A stretch of 64,000 bases of DNA from Colias croceus (GCF_905220415.1 NC_059551.1:878001-942000); one strand, 5' to 3'; counted from the stretch's first letter, positions 12,977-26,065 are shown. Notes: generated by a model from the sequence alone, not told the origin. Numbers and translations: made by a program.

Positions 12977-13345
12977 ATTATCTAGCTTTACAAAATAAAA
13001 ACTATGTCATTTACGTAATTTGGGCAGAGAAACAGTTTAATGAATTTAGTAGTATAAAAGACAAATTAGAAACAGCGCCATCTATTAAATGTTATAAAAA
13101 TCAAATCAATTTACACGTTAACTATTGGAAATTAATAATCAAATGACGCATATATAAATGTTGTTTGACAATATCTAGATTGACACTATAAAAATTATGC
13201 CATTTGAGTAACTTGGGAAGAGAAACATAGCTTAAAGAATGTAAGTTGTATAATGTTAATTTTGTAACAGCGCCATCTATGAGATTTCGTAAAAATCAAA
13301 TCAATTTACATGTTAACACTACTGAACACAATGTTAAAAATTAAT
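12977..13345 (+). repeat. Diverged tandem duplication, unit about 195 bp
   Basis: Two units start at about 12977 and 13173. Both begin TATCTAG, then read ATTTACGTAATTTGGGCAGAGAAACA versus ATTTGAGTAACTTGGGAAGAGAAACA, then ACAGCGCCATCTAT and AAAAATCAAATCAATTTACA before GTTAAC. They directly follow the retroelement-like fragment, so they may be its tail. Confidence 0.55.
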
Positions 13346-13591
13346 AATTTAAATATAATTATGTTATTTATTTATTTAACTCTTTAACCCCTAACTTCCG
13401 TTCCCTATAAGATATATTTCGTGTAAATAATAAACTACATTTTTTTTAAAGTGAGGGTACTTATATGTTTATTATTTTAAGTAAAAATAGACACCATTAT
13501 CTACAGTTAATCTAATGATTGTGTTCCAAAGAGTATAATAATATATTGTTGTGTTCATTAGTTACAATTTTTAAAATCTTCGTGTTTTATA

Positions 13592-13792
13592 AATTTACTA
13601 GCTTACCGCCCGCGGCTTCGTCCGCTTTGTCTAAAACCTAATAAATTATGTACTAAAACCTTCCTCTTGAATCAGTCTATCTATTAAAAAAAACCGCATC
13701 AAAATCTGTTGCGAAGTTTTAAAGATTTAAGCATACAAAGGGACATAGGGACATAGGGACACAGAAAGCGACTTTTTTATACTATGTAGTGA
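13592..13792 (-). mobile_element. Helitron-like repeat, second family
   Basis: Opens ACTAGCTTACCGCCCGCGGC, with AAACCTAATAAATTATGTAC and AGTTTTAAAGATTTAAGCAT, a small GGGACATA triplication, and the terminal TTTTATACTATGTAGTG. Nearly colinear with the copy at 12355. Confidence 0.6.
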
Positions 13793-14689
13793 TATTTATA
13801 AAGCGATTGAATGCCATAAAACCAAAAATATCAAATGCAATCTTCGTGTTTTGTGAATTTTCACCATCATGCGTTCCCACAAAAGGTAAGTTGTTACTTA
13901 CAGGTATTTATTGAAATGAAATGAAATGAATGATTCTTTTATTATTTTGAGGTGCATTGGGAACAGAAGTTTTTGATAAATTTTTATTTGTAAGTAAGTA
14001 GCTTTTTTTATAGATATACAGTTAACTTTTGATTTTTTTATTCAATGCTAATAAAATTATATCGCCTTTGGAAGACGATTTCTGCTGATATTTTTACTAC
14101 ACCACTTGAAAATTGATGATTTGATGATAAAGACAGTAGCAGCGAGGATTAAGTGGAAATTAGTAATCATCCGCTTCGTCAATTTTTGACTGAAGTTAAT
14201 GTCCAACGTCCAATGGTTCAATCATTGGAAGTATCTCGGGAAATTTTGGAGGATATTTTTCAGGAAGGAGGGGCAGCCAACCACATATCAAACTACTACG
14301 TTTTAGTACCGAAAAAAATGTTATTGCCAAATGAAACGTAAATTTTGCACTCACAACTTTACAAGTAATGTTTTTATTTTGACTTTGCGGTTATCTGATT
14401 ATAATATTTATCGTTATGGCTATCGACGTACCGACCGTACTGGGATCAGAGTAGGTACATGATATACAGTTCATCATCCAGGATTGCTTAGAGCATTTTC
14501 ACACTGAAAAAGATATTTTCTTTGAATCGTAGTTGCTTCATTTATTTATTTTTAATCATTTTACATAATATGTTTTATATTTTATAAATATATCATTTTC
14601 ATTATTTAAGTAGATAAAATAAATTATGTAACGGTTTTATAAGAAAACACATTATATTTGTTAGGCGACCGCGACGGTGATTTCTTCCA

Positions 14690-14800
14690 GGCAAAAGAAA
14701 TCATCTTCAGGATGGAATCATCCTGGATCATCTTCAGAATCATCTTATGAATCATCTTCAGAATCATCTTCTGAATCATCTTCAGGATGGAATCATCATC
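14690..14800. repeat. Minisatellite with a GAATCATCTTCW unit
   Basis: About eight imperfect 12-mers of the GAATCATCTTCA/T type run from the A-rich left edge to CATCATCATGGATCC. Read forward they give a Ser/Glu-rich peptide, read backward an Ile/Leu/Lys/Met repeat. Neither looks like a gene, because no exon structure surrounds them. Confidence 0.6.
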
Positions 14801-15477
14801 ATGGATCCAGATGGGGGTCAAGTGACGCGGGCCACGTACCACAAACATGCTTAGTTTGTGGTATCGAGCGCGAAAGATAGTCATCGTGTTTTTAGTAAAG
14901 TTACTATGTAAACTAACGTAATTTAATACTTAGGTACATATTCTATAATGGTGTGCTCAAACTGTTAATCTACATTTAATTTAGATTATTATTTGATACT
15001 AAGTAATGTAGAATTTAAACCACATTCATGTTTTCTTCAGATTTTAAGATTTTCTTATCAGAGTGTTCAATTTTAATGTAGTTAAATTTTATAAGAGACA
15101 ATAATTAAGAAAATTTTAAAATAAAGTGTCACGTATTTTTTTTAAACAACGAATGACGAAAAACGACCTAATCGCGGACGAAGTCGCGGGCAACAGCTAG
15201 TTAATAAATAAATACATTATAGTATATGACTCGGTATACATGCACTAATGCACTTCTCTATTCCATCAATATTATATTATTATACAAACACAGATAGCTC
15301 GTGCTCATGTTTCTTGCTTTTAATGGGAAAGGGAGAACTCAATGGGACAATTACATTTTAATGAGGGGTTACTTAGAATCTCAAATATCTATGAAACTCA
15401 TATATGTGCTTTAATGATAACCTATTCATTCTCTTCTTTAAAAATAATAAAAACATAAGACTATTTCATATGCGATA

Positions 15478-15724
15478 GAAAACATCATTTCACTACATAG
15501 TATAAAACAATATCGCATCCACTGTCTGTATGTCTGTATGTCCTGAAGCTAATTATATGTCCCTATGCATATAGTTAGCTTCAAAAATTTGCAAAAAAAT
15601 TTGGTGCACTTTTTTTAGTAGTTATTAAGGACGGTTCACTTAGTTTAGTGGTTATTAAGGACGGTTTTAGTATAGTATCTGTTAAGTTTTAGACAAAGCG
15701 CTTACCGCTGGCGGAAAGCTAGTA
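15478..15724 (+). mobile_element. Helitron-like repeat, second family, reversed
   Basis: Begins CACTACATAGTATAAAAC and ends ACCGCTGGCGGAAAGCTAGTAG, the reverse of the copies at 12355 and 13592. It holds an internal TTAGTGGTTATTAAGGACGG-type duplication at 15620-15666. Confidence 0.6.
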
Positions 15725-16781
15725 GATAATAGATCTTAATTTTATTAAATTATTGTATAATTACTGAGCCTAAAAAGACGTGTTTCTTAATCATATAATA
15801 ATGATCTCTAAACTAAAGCGATACCGTTAAAGCAACAAGGAGTAATGGTTTATAGGTGAAAAAGCTAATGTGAGCCGATCACGCAATCGTTATGATTTAC
15901 TGAACTTGTAATTAATGTATTATTCTGAACTATTTATAGAAGTTTGATCCAATTAGTAACGAAAGAAAGGTTATCTAAAATTAAAATAGGTTCTTATCTA
16001 AAGAACGAAATAATTTGATTTACTGTTAGATAATTCTCCAGTAACTATGTTTTTTTATTTATTTGAGGACAAATGCGTTTTCGTCGAATACACGTTTAAT
16101 TTGGGGCGAGAAGTTATAATTCCAAAATTAATAGTTTTACCTTAAAAAAATCCTTATTTAAATGCGTTTCTAATAAGTTGCTATAATAATAACCTTGCTA
16201 GTTACTGCTACTACTCGTATCTGCCCGTGGCTTCGTTCGCATTCCTCCACTGAATATAACATAACCTAATCTTAAACAACAACACACTTGCAGATTACAC
16301 GTGTATTATTTTATGTAAAAATGTAAGTCCGCTAACGATACAACAGAACCCTCATAAATAAAACCTACTTCAAAAACCGCAAATAAAAATAAATAATGAG
16401 TAAAAAATTTCAACGTACCGAGTACCGGCGGTGCTCAGCGCGTCCTCGCGAAATAAAATAAAAAGCTTCGAACGGCTTAAATCCGAAAGCAAAAAGGCAT
16501 TATGTCAATTAATTCGCAACCGGAATGCGACTGAAAAACCTTGTTTTCTTTTCATTGCTGTTTAATGAACGTCAATGAGTTATAAGTGGGCTACAAAATG
16601 CATCAGCTATGGTGCAGTTTTTGAAAGTACAGTTCAACAATTACGTACTTTATTGGAAATGTTTTATGCATTAATTAGGTCGAGATCGTTGTATGCTTCA
16701 TTGCTTTAATAAACAACTGAATAAGTATGTCAAATGTCTATACAAACTAACATTATTTGTTCAACTGTTCAATTGAACTTA
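15725..16781. other. Gene-free stretch
   Basis: AT-rich, with a degenerate repeat start near 16198-16260 (CTAGTTACTGCTACTACTCG, then CCCGTGGCTTCGTTCGC). No other feature seen. Confidence 0.5.
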
Positions 16782-16956
16782 GGGCCGATTTTTCAATCCT
16801 TGGTTAAAATTTATCCGTCCAATAAAGTATTACACGAACATTTTGAAATGTCACCTGTAAACTGTCAAATACGGACAATTAGAATACATTTTTGAAATGG
16901 TAGTTTCATACGTTATTCGATGAATAAGTTTTAACCAACGATTGAAAAATCAGCCC
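16782..16956. mobile_element. PIF/Harbinger-type MITE, TTA target duplication
   Basis: The 175-bp element has TIRs of about 33 bp: GGGCCGATTTTTCAATCCTT on the left and, in reverse complement, GGGCTGATTTTTCAATCGTT on the right, both continuing GGTTAAAA. TTA flanks both sides (16779-16781 and 16957-16959), the three-base target typical of PIF/Harbinger. No coding capacity. Confidence 0.8.
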
Positions 16957-17459
16957 TTATTTGAATTTTGACTACCTATCGATACATTTCGATCTATCCT
17001 GTCTTTACAAGACGAGCCCCTGTAATGGGGTGTCTGTAATGTAACCCTTAGCAAATGTTTTCACTGTCACCACCGTGAACTGTTTGCATTTGGTTTGTTG
17101 CGAAGCTATTGCTTATTTACTACAGACGCTTTAGAATGTTGAGAATATTGTCGGAAAATATTTTAGTAGCGCAAAGTAGCAATAGTGATTTTATAAATTA
17201 TACAATATGCTCACAGGTGTAACGTGCTGTTCAACATAATAAATATGCTGAAACTGAGGTATCTATTGCTAGCCATAGCGTAATATTTTAAGTTTGATAT
17301 AAATAAATAGAGAAAAAGAAAATGAATGTGTATGTGCCAAATTTTAAACAGATCCGATCAGCTGCTTTGCCCGAAGTAGTAAATCCATCCTCACAATATA
17401 TCCCATTATACTGTTGTAATATAGTGTTATAAGTGTATAAAATGTAATAGTATAATTAT

Positions 17460-17650
17460 CTATGAATGCTAAATGAAGCTGAAGAGTTTGTTTGTTTGAA
17501 CGCGCTAATCTCAGCAACTACAGGTCTGATTTGAAAAATTCTTTCGGTGTTAGATAGCCCATTTATCGAGGAAGGCTATAGGCTATATATCATTACGCTA
17601 AGACCAACAAGATCGGAGTAATGCGAGTGAAACCACCGAGTACAGCTAGT
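17460..17650 (+). mobile_element. Helitron-like repeat (Lep1-like), nearly full length
   Basis: Reads AGCTGAAGAGTTTGTTTGTT, AACGCGCTAATCTCAGCAAC, TTTGAAAAATTCTTTCGGTG, TTATCGAGGAAGGCTATAGG, then GTGAAACCACCGAGTACAGCTAGT. The CTAGT end after a GC-rich stretch fits a Helitron 3' terminus. Confidence 0.7.
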
Positions 17651-19884
17651 TTATAATATCCACTGACTAAAAACCATCTCGAGTGCGTACCGGACATGCG
17701 AACGGTCAGCGAATACCTAATCAATATTGGGGTGAACACCCTCGCGTGTGTCAATGGGCAAGTTTGCGTATGTACTAGTTGCGATTTGTACGGATTTTAT
17801 AACTTGGGGTTACAATGTCCCTTCGTCGCTTTGTGACACTGCAAGACTTTTTTGAAGCGACTTTGGTAATGCAGACATTTTAGACAGATTTAACTTTTAT
17901 TTGGAACTTTATTGGTAGGTATACGGTAAAATGAAAAATACATATTCTTAGTAATTTGGATCTCTACCTCTATATTATATCATCTCTATCAAGTTTGTTA
18001 CCATACTCCTCTGCAACTGCTGCACCGATTCTCATGAAATTTTGTGTGCAAATAGGTTAGGTATACAATCGGTCAACATCTATTTTTCATATTCCTAAGT
18101 GATAAGATTAAGGCAGAACAACGTTTGCCGGGACAGCTAGTGTTCATATACCTAAATTTAGATTTTCTTCTCCTGTACGGTTGGCAACGGAAGCGCTTAC
18201 TTGTTTGCGGTAAGATATAGTTATATACCTTAAGTTTAAGGTGTAGTGCTATTTCGTGTTATGCTGCTACACATTCTATTTTATTTCACAAAATGTAAAT
18301 AGTAGCAACGTTATGAAAAATGTTAGTTTCAAAATGCAAAAATTGTATATTTTACCTATTGAAATTTTAGTCGGTTAATATTGGCCAGTATTAACTGTCT
18401 ACACTAGGGCATATAACTATAAAAAATGACTGATTATATCTAAATCTGTAATACACTCTCTTAAACCCCACTTTCTTCAACCAACTCTATCTACATATTA
18501 TACCTACAATAAACCCAGTAGCACAACCTCTCAAAGAATCCCGTCATTTCTCATAAACACCCTAAATCAAACTGAAGTTTAATAAGAACAAATAGTCTCA
18601 CGATAGACAACCGAAAGCGTCCGATCATGGCGCCACCGGTCTAGACAATGGGGCGGTTGCCTCACCTTGAGAATAGAAATCTTGAACAGCTGAGAGACTG
18701 TTCAGAACGTGTCAAGATCGAAACATATTTTCTGTTTAAGGTCACTTTATTTTTGCAGTGTGAAAGTGGCTATATGGCACGTGTGTTTAAAAAATAGTCA
18801 CAGATTTAAAATTCGGTACCTTCTATAAAACTAGATATTTTTAAATATAATTTATGTAAATGTTAATTCCACGTATAGATATGTGGACAATGGACATAAT
18901 AGAAGTTAGAACCTCAACCGCTTTGGAAGGAGCTACCAGGAAATTTGTTTTGTTTGAAATCCATTGCAATTTATACGGTTTAAAAATGAAACATTAATTT
19001 ATACATGTAGGTACAGAACCAGATAAGTCTAGATACTAAAGGAGTGAAATTGTATAATCGAAATTTCAATAAAACTTAAGTTAAACAAGATCATAAAGCA
19101 GATAAATTGTAATTGTAAATTATAAAGATATAACTTAACTTGACAGTTTCACCCCAACTAATGAATTTTAATTTAAAACTTCAAATACCAACGTTCTAAG
19201 TTAAAGTTTTGTGTACTAAGTAAGTACTAAGTACTAGCCTCAATGGCAGTCAAGAAGGAAATTAAAGCCTTTAAGAGAAGTTTCGAATATTTAAGTTACG
19301 TACTTATTTCCTCTCGAGTCCTGCCGGAAAACTTTCGTACTTGGTGTACAGTTACTAAATATACGCTTATTAAAGTGTTTCAAACTAAATTCGAGGGGAA
19401 AGAATATTATTTCGCTTCAAAGAACATGATTATTAACTTTTTAAATATGTTAAAATATACAAAATAACTAACAAATAACATCATAATATAATTCATATGG
19501 TATACGTTATAGAATAGTTTGAATCTATAAAATATATTATTTTAAAATTATGTATTAATTCAACGCAATATGCATACTTTTATGGAAAAATCTAACAACT
19601 TTCTAAAAATATACAATCATACAATCACAATACAAGCAATATTCAACCGCCATAACCCCAACCAGCACATACATAACCCTCGAATCCGAGCGCCATTTTA
19701 CAAAAATGTCGGAATACATTTTAAAACGTTCTCAGACAATTTACTATTATTGGCCATCTAGGTTCCACACGTTCCATACGTCACTGTCAGAGCGTCTGTC
19801 TAGACTTGCCTTTGTTAACTTGTATCTCTGTGGAAATATTGTGGTATTGATAGTGTGATCGTTCTGTAGAAATATTGAGTAGTA
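17651..19884. other. Gene-free stretch
   Basis: A repeat fragment at about 17995-18145 ends AACGTTTGCCGGGACAGCTAGTG, a common lepidopteran repeat end. At 18680-18720 an imperfect hairpin pairs CTTGAACAG with CTGTTCAGAACGTGTCAAG. A 74-codon ORF at 19243 has no recognisable family features. Nothing else. Confidence 0.5.
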
Positions 19885-19885
19885 A

Positions 19886-20177
19886 CGCCGTTAGTACACC
19901 GGCGCATTCGCGAGCGGCAGCGAAACAACGAAAAATATGTCAGTAGTATGGCAGGTTTTCGCATATGATATGTCTCACTCTAGCACATAGATAGATGAAA
20001 TAGTTGCGTCCTTGTCAGTATTGTTTCGCAAAGAACTGCGAAATGGCCATTACACAGACGCATTGCGAAAAAGTTGCAAAAACATTGCTGTTTACTAACG
20101 TTCTGCAGATATTTCGCTTCGCAATAGTTTCGCAGAGATTCGCTGCCGCACGCGAGTGCGTCGGTGTACTAACGGCG
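19886..20177. mobile_element. PIF/Harbinger-type MITE, TAA target duplication
   Basis: The 292-bp element has about 40-bp TIRs with about three mismatches: CGCCGTTAGTACACCGGCGC on the left and, in reverse complement, CGCCGTTAGTACACCGACGC on the right, each running into a GCGGCAGCGAA motif. TAA is duplicated at 19883-19885 and 20178-20180. No transposase is present. Confidence 0.85.
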
Positions 20178-20948
20178 TAACGTGATAATGTATTTGTAGA
20201 TAGTGAATCTATCACTTAAAGTTATGGACGAATTTTTGCTAGTAAATCGAATAGCTGAAAGGTTCTGGATGAGGATTTATGTGTAGATGGACGGATTTTA
20301 GAGACATAAAAAATAAACAATTACCAGTGTATTAATATCGTGATATTGATAGTATAGTAATTCTGTATTTGTTGATAGTAAAAACTAAAAAGTAATACTT
20401 GTTGAAGGTTCTGGATTAATTTTGACGTGTAGATAAATGGGTTTTAGAGAAAGACATCAAAACAATTTGTAGAAAATAATCTTGCATGAATAAATGGGAG
20501 ATGAAAATTGCTACAATCACGCGATTACGTGATCTGCATACTACGGGACAAGCTTGTACAATAAACTTAAAAATATGTATATGCTCAGAATTTAGAACCT
20601 GCATTGTCACTGCGAACCTGACTGTTTTTAGGAAATTTTGTTAAAGCTTCCTAAACAACCTATAAGATATAATGCAATACTTCTTTTATTTTGTAATCTA
20701 AGGCAATACTATAAAATGTACAACAAAATATATAAACATTTTAAAAAAAGAACTTCTCTTAAGAATTTTCTGGCAACATTAGTCTGACGTTAAGCAGCTG
20801 ACATCCCCGTGACCCTTAACTTTGGCGCCGTCACGTTGAATAAAAAATGGCTTCTTGCAGACGCGTTGCGAACGATTACATCAAACAGTAAAATTTAACC
20901 ATAAATGTTATATTTTTATTTAAACATCACCAAGTATAATATTGATAA

Positions 20949-21134
20949 TCTATACTAGTATTATAAAGCTGAAAAGTTTGTTTGTTTGTTTGAAGGCGCT
21001 AATCTCGGGAACTACTGGTCCGATTTAAAAATTATTCGATTTATCGAGGAAGGTTATAGGCTATTTATCATCACGTTACGACTTACGACCAACAGGAGTG
21101 GAGCCACGGAGGTGAACCGCGCGGAGCAGCTAGT
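20949..21134 (+). mobile_element. Helitron-like repeat (Lep1-like), full length
   Basis: Begins TCTATACTAGTATTATAAAGC and ends GCGGAGCAGCTAGT. It carries the family's CGCTAATCTCGGGAACTACT and ATCGAGGAAGGTTATAGGC blocks. TC at the start and CTAGT at the end are Helitron-like termini. Confidence 0.75.
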
Positions 21135-21311
21135 ATTTGATATTTAGAAAGGGTTGCAGGCTTACAATACAAGCTGCCTTAGTGTAGGCCTGCAGTTCAT
21201 ATTATCTTTGTTAATCATCTGGTTCAATGCATATGTATGTCCTTGTATTTTGAATGCTTAAATAATTAAGATAATGATACTATGTATTTATTTTTGTATT
21301 TATGGTGAACT

Positions 21312-21575
21312 AGGTTTCCGCCCGCGGCTTCGCCCGCGCAGTCAAAGAAACCCGCATAGTTCCCGTTCCCGTGGGATTTCCGGGATTGCGTCATTTTCCC
21401 GGGATAAAAAGTAGCCTATGTCCTTTCTCGGGTATCAAAATATCTCCATACCAAATTTCATGGAAATTGGTTCAGTAGTTTAGGCGTGATTGAGTAACAG
21501 ACAGACAGACAGACAGAGTTACTTTCGCATTTATAATATTATATTATATTATAATATTATATATATAGTATGGAT
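21312..21575 (-). mobile_element. Helitron-like repeat, second family, long copy
   Basis: Opens CTAGGTTTCCGCCCGCGGC, includes CCCGTGGGATTTCCGGG, ATGTCCTTTCTCGGGTATC, a (CAGA)n run and TTTATAATATTA, and closes GTATGGATAAATG. A TA-rich expansion interrupts the terminal TAATATTAGTATGG block. Confidence 0.65.
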
Positions 21576-22425
21576 AAATGACTATGATTATAATAGTATT
21601 AACAAGCTCGAATATATTTATCTTAACAATTTCGGTAGATACTCTCTCGCTACTCATAATTTAGCAAGCAAGCCACTGGTTTATGTTAGAAGTTACTTAG
21701 ATAAATATATTTATCTAAGGAGTAAGTTTAGCCCACAGTCTAAAGTCATTTAAAATCATACCACTCTAAAATGTTTCTCTTATAGTAAATTCATAACAAA
21801 AATAAACTCCGAAACTATACTTATACACTTCAACGAACCTTACGTAATGACTTGAAACACAAAACTTTTCACAAAAGTTGCCCCGCATCAAAAGCCCATA
21901 TTCCCCCGCCCGGGGGAGACGGGCTAATATTTTACAGTTGTCAAGCCGGCCACAAAACATTGGGAATGACGAAGGACACTCCCGAATTATGTAGGACGGT
22001 TAGGGGCGCCCACTTAATGTATCTTTTGGCATACGTTTTAGGCCTACATAATAGAAACGACTGTAGACTGACTGGTTACTTGGGAAAATATTTTAATAGG
22101 TAACACATAAATTAATGAACACATAAATTTATTTAGTTTTTATTCGATCTTTTGGCAGTTTTTTTGCGTTACAGTAATTGTTTGAGTAAAATATATAGCA
22201 TTAAAATTATTTATATGTATGTTATATATTCTTAAAAAACATATCTATCGACCTTAATCCAATAATGTTAAACCGAATACAAAAACAAAACATCACGCCT
22301 ATAAATAGTCCAACAATCAGAAGAAACGGCGTGCTTGACGAGAAAATACAGTAGCAAACAACAGGAAACAGTAGAACTTAGAAAATATGGTCCAAGAAAA
22401 ATAGAAACGTCAAATAATTAACCTA

Positions 22426-22717
22426 AAATAAAATTAACTGCGTTAAAAACAACCGACTTCAAAAACGGAAAAGTGAAAAATAAAAAAGATTTGATATTAT
22501 TAATTGCTACATATTATTTAGATGTGCTATTTATTAAATAGGTTTGATGTCGGTGCACGGGCTTAATACTAAGTGCTTAGTGTTTGGCACCGACTTCAAA
22601 CCTATTTAATAAATAGCACATCTAAATAATATGTAGCAATTAATAATATCAAATCTTTTTTATTTTTCACTTTTCCGTTTTTGAAGTCGGTTGTTTTTAA
22701 CGCAGTTAATTTTATTT
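22426..22717. repeat. 131-bp near-perfect palindrome (foldback)
   Basis: Bases 22426-22556 and 22587-22717 are reverse complements with a single mismatch that I could find (GTTTGATGTCGG versus GTTTGAAGTCGG). They are separated by 30 nt. Each arm holds AACAACCGACTTCAAAAACGG. The element's partner end AAGTCGGTTAA follows at about 23160, so this palindrome is probably part of a larger composite ending there. Confidence 0.8.
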
Positions 22718-22979
22718 AATACTTTTTAGTGTAATTTTCAACACGAATCAAAAGAGCCCAAACTCGATAAAGTTGAGTCAATATATTACTGAGTTCCTAT
22801 GGCCACCTTCCGATTACATCATCAAATCAGCTCTATGTCATGATAATGTTTCATCGCTATCCAATTTACACACTTATACAAAATTTCAGCTCAATCGGTT
22901 ACCGGGAAGTGAATCAAAGTTACTTGCTACATTCCAATTAAGTCATCGAGTACAGACAAAAATGCTCATAAAATAAAAA

Positions 22980-23172
22980 CTACTGGGCCTAGCCGAATAA
23001 AATTTTTATGGGACCAATTCGACACCATCCTGCATCGAACAAAAAAAGAATCACGTAAATCGGTTCAGAAACCTCGGAGTAATCGGTGTACATACATAAA
23101 AAAAAAAAAAAAAAAAAAAAAATATACCGGCCGAATTGATAACCTCCTCCTTTTTTTTGAAGTCGGTTAATA
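22980..23172. mobile_element. End of a composite repeat with poly-A run
   Basis: Contains ATGGGACCAATTCGACACCAT, AATCGGTTCAGAAACCTCGG, an A run of about 24 nt at 23099-23122, ATACCGGCCGAATTGATAAC and finally TTTTGAAGTCGGTTAA. The last motif is the inverse of the AACCGACTTCAAAA seen at 22452, which marks the two as ends of one repeat family. Confidence 0.5.
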
Positions 23173-23205
23173 AGCCACTACTAGCGAACTTCATTACCAT
23201 GAAAG

Positions 23206-23266
23206 AAAAATACGACATGATTAGGTTAAACTTCCACAAAGTTTAACCTAATCATGTTGTATTTTT
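23206..23266. repeat. 28-bp inverted repeat with 5-nt loop
   Basis: AAAAATACGACATGATTAGG plus TTAAACTT (23206-23233) pairs with its reverse complement at 23239-23266, with one mismatch. The loop is CCACA. Confidence 0.7.
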
Positions 23267-25895
23267 ATAAATAAAGAACAGGCTTTAGGATCTGTTGTAT
23301 GCTTGAATTATTGACGTGACAACGTCTTAAATTAGGTTGCGGCTGGGAGTCACTTATGAAAAAGTGTAACGCTCGGTAACGTTACGATGAGTCACCGAAA
23401 GAGGCACGCGGGCATGGTTAGCCCGCCTAAGAGCGAGAGAGACAGACATAAAAAGTCGTTGTCACGTAAAACTTTCGCCCGTATACCGACTTTACAGGCA
23501 ACCAATTTTTTTTTAATAATGAGTAATTGTAGTTGATTGTTCAAGTAGAATAAAGTGATGATGGAGTTTTATTCGTAATATGAGTGAGTGAAACACTAGC
23601 GTTTCCTATAATTTTGATTTTATATTAATTTTCGAAATAAATGACGCATACTGTTAAAAGCTTACGAGTAATATATAACAAGAAAGTGTTTATTTCTGAC
23701 TTGAACCTTTACAATACACGAAGTTAACACAACACAGACATTATTTCGGATATTTTCACTATCCCCAAATATTATTTTCAAAGCCTGTTCATATACTGTA
23801 AATAATAAGCAAACAGCTTCCAGGCACAGGGTAAGCCAACCGACTAACATTGTAATCGCTGCTACACATCTACGAGCGTAGGCTATAGCGTAGCACTCGT
23901 AGCATGGTATTTATTACACATGGATACCTCGTAGCGCTCTTGTAGCGTGAGATATGTAACCCAATTATACGTAGCTACGCGCTACGGTATGTGGAAACCA
24001 GTGGATGCGGTTTGTTTGTGGTTGTGTACACAACTAGTGCAAGTATTGATTAATAGTAGGAAAGTATCCCTGCTTTCGATTATATGTAGGGATAGGACAT
24101 TAGACTTCTATACCAAAAATTGGGTCACTGAACTACACACACAATACGTACACACGGTGTAGGTATATTATATGTATCACATTATGGAATATAGAGATTT
24201 TCGTAATTATTCTCATTCTCATCTCATTAAACATTTAAAAATTCTAGTTTCTAATGAACATCAGGAAACTATGTTTTCAATTAGCTTTAACATTTTAGCC
24301 AATACCGCATAGTTAATACATGGTATAACGATATGCCAGTCGCGGTTAGGATTTACATTATAATTAGTCGAGCGCAAGCCTAGTCACGATTTATCTACAT
24401 GTTATTTTGTGCATCCATTTTAACGCACGATTCGATTTTTATTATTCTCTGTATTTTTATTCTCTAGTTTGGTAGCCATATAATCTCTTTTAGCTATTAG
24501 GCGTACTATTGTGTTGTTCCCAATTTATCTATATGTTTTCTTTATACATTACGTTCACATTCATTTTTTTAGTTAACACAGGTTCGTTTAACACTTGTAT
24601 ACAGAATCAGAACCAATAATATCACAATTCTCTTCTTCCTACTACCGCCACAAACAAAACATGTCACATCACGGGCGGCCCCGTTCAACTTCGTATCGTG
24701 TCACAATGGAACCACACACCCGTCCCCCAGGTACTGTGTAGTTACAGCCAAGTGGCAGATACCTCGTGTAATTATTTCCACGATTACGCCGCCATTGGCT
24801 CGCATTGTTCCAGACGTAACGAGAACTTGCTAGGTATAGTAGGTACAAATTAGGGGGAAAGATGGCTGTAATGGGTTTCCGTTTTTATCGTAAATTATCT
24901 GTAATCTTATGAAATTCGATAACTACAAAATCCTAGACTTTATTTATTTACTAAAAGATATACTCCTTTTTCTCTTAATGAGGGTAGCCGCTCAATTAGT
25001 AATTTGAATTAGTAAGGGTAATTATTAAAACAAACCTTCGACAATTCTTGAGCAATATAAATCACCTTTTGACATCAAAACAAAAGCAAAACGTTGAAAG
25101 GTCGAAAGATACTTTCTTTTTGCAATTTAGACATTCGAAACTATTACTTACTAGAGGTATGAAACCCAAAATATCGGCCTTCAACACGATTCGTCAATTA
25201 AAACTTCATCCCCATTGTTTACATTTAGTGGGGCGTAATAAACAAAATTTCCTTTGTTGGCTGCACCTGATAGCCCGCGGCTTTACGTACCCCATTCTTG
25301 AAGGGGATCCTGTATTCTAGCTATGTATTGCGAGGGAGATCACTTAACGATCCGGCTATGATAAGCGCTTACTACTTGGGGTGCGGAAACCATCTTTAGT
25401 TACTTGGATTAGCTTTTGACTTATACCTTGTTACAGTTGGACAATACCGTGGCAACTTTATTTAAACTGCAAAAGAAGCGTGAAATAAGGTCGCTCTTCT
25501 GATATTAAAGAATATCTTATTTATCGCATGTTGTTTTTTTCTGAAACCTTTTTAATTTGTAAAAAATGGAAATCTAAACACTTATATTATGATGAAATGG
25601 TAAAGTAGTTAGCACGCGTAACTCCTCAGTCTGAACTGTGACTAAAAATTCTTAATTTTATCGTGGAATCTACAAACTATCACGCTACAGCAGCCAAGAA
25701 TTCACGAAAATTGTATGAAATTACGCGGAAAACCCGCGTCTTCACTTCACGCGAACAAAATGGCAGACACAGCCAGTAATTAAGAAGTTGATAAGTCACT
25801 TTCAAGGCTTTAAATTTGCTTACTTCCAATACTTCAACAAAATGGAAAATGCTTTATTTCCAATACGTTCTATCCACTATCATTGTTATATATTA
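23267..25895. other. Gene-free stretch with CTACG-rich and GC-enriched patches
   Basis: Between 23867 and 23975 the motifs CTACGAGCGTAGG, GTAGCGCTC, TAGCTACGCGCTACGG recur; similar motifs occur at 9118-9150 and 28237-28275. Bases 24655-24830 are less AT-rich than their surroundings and hold repeated homeodomain-like TAATTA/GATTA motifs; possibly a conserved non-coding element. No exon could be supported. Confidence 0.4.
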
Positions 25896-26065
25896 CTAGT
25901 TTCCGCCCACGACTTTGTACGTGCATCCCCATTTTTCCCCGTTCCCGCAAGAATTTCGGGAAATCCTTTCTTAGCGGATGCCTACGCCCTAACAACTACC
26001 TGCATGCCAAATTTCAGCCCGATACGTCCAGTGGTTTGGGCTGTGCGTTGATAGATCACTATATC
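25896..26065 (-). mobile_element. Helitron-like repeat, diverged second-family copy
   Basis: Opens ACTAGTTTCCGCCCACGACTT and continues CCCCGTTCCCGCAAGAATTTCGGG and TGCCAAATTTCAGCCCGATACG. Both overlapping ORFs here are translations of the repeat. Confidence 0.55.

Noticed and set aside
14153..14341. 62-codon ORF with acidic composition
   Set aside because: Weakly protein-like, but no ATG in frame, no splice context and no family I recognise; may be a decayed TE piece.
14624..14884. Ser/Glu-rich and Ile/Lys/Met-rich ORFs
   Set aside because: They are translations of a GAATCATCTTC minisatellite on either strand.
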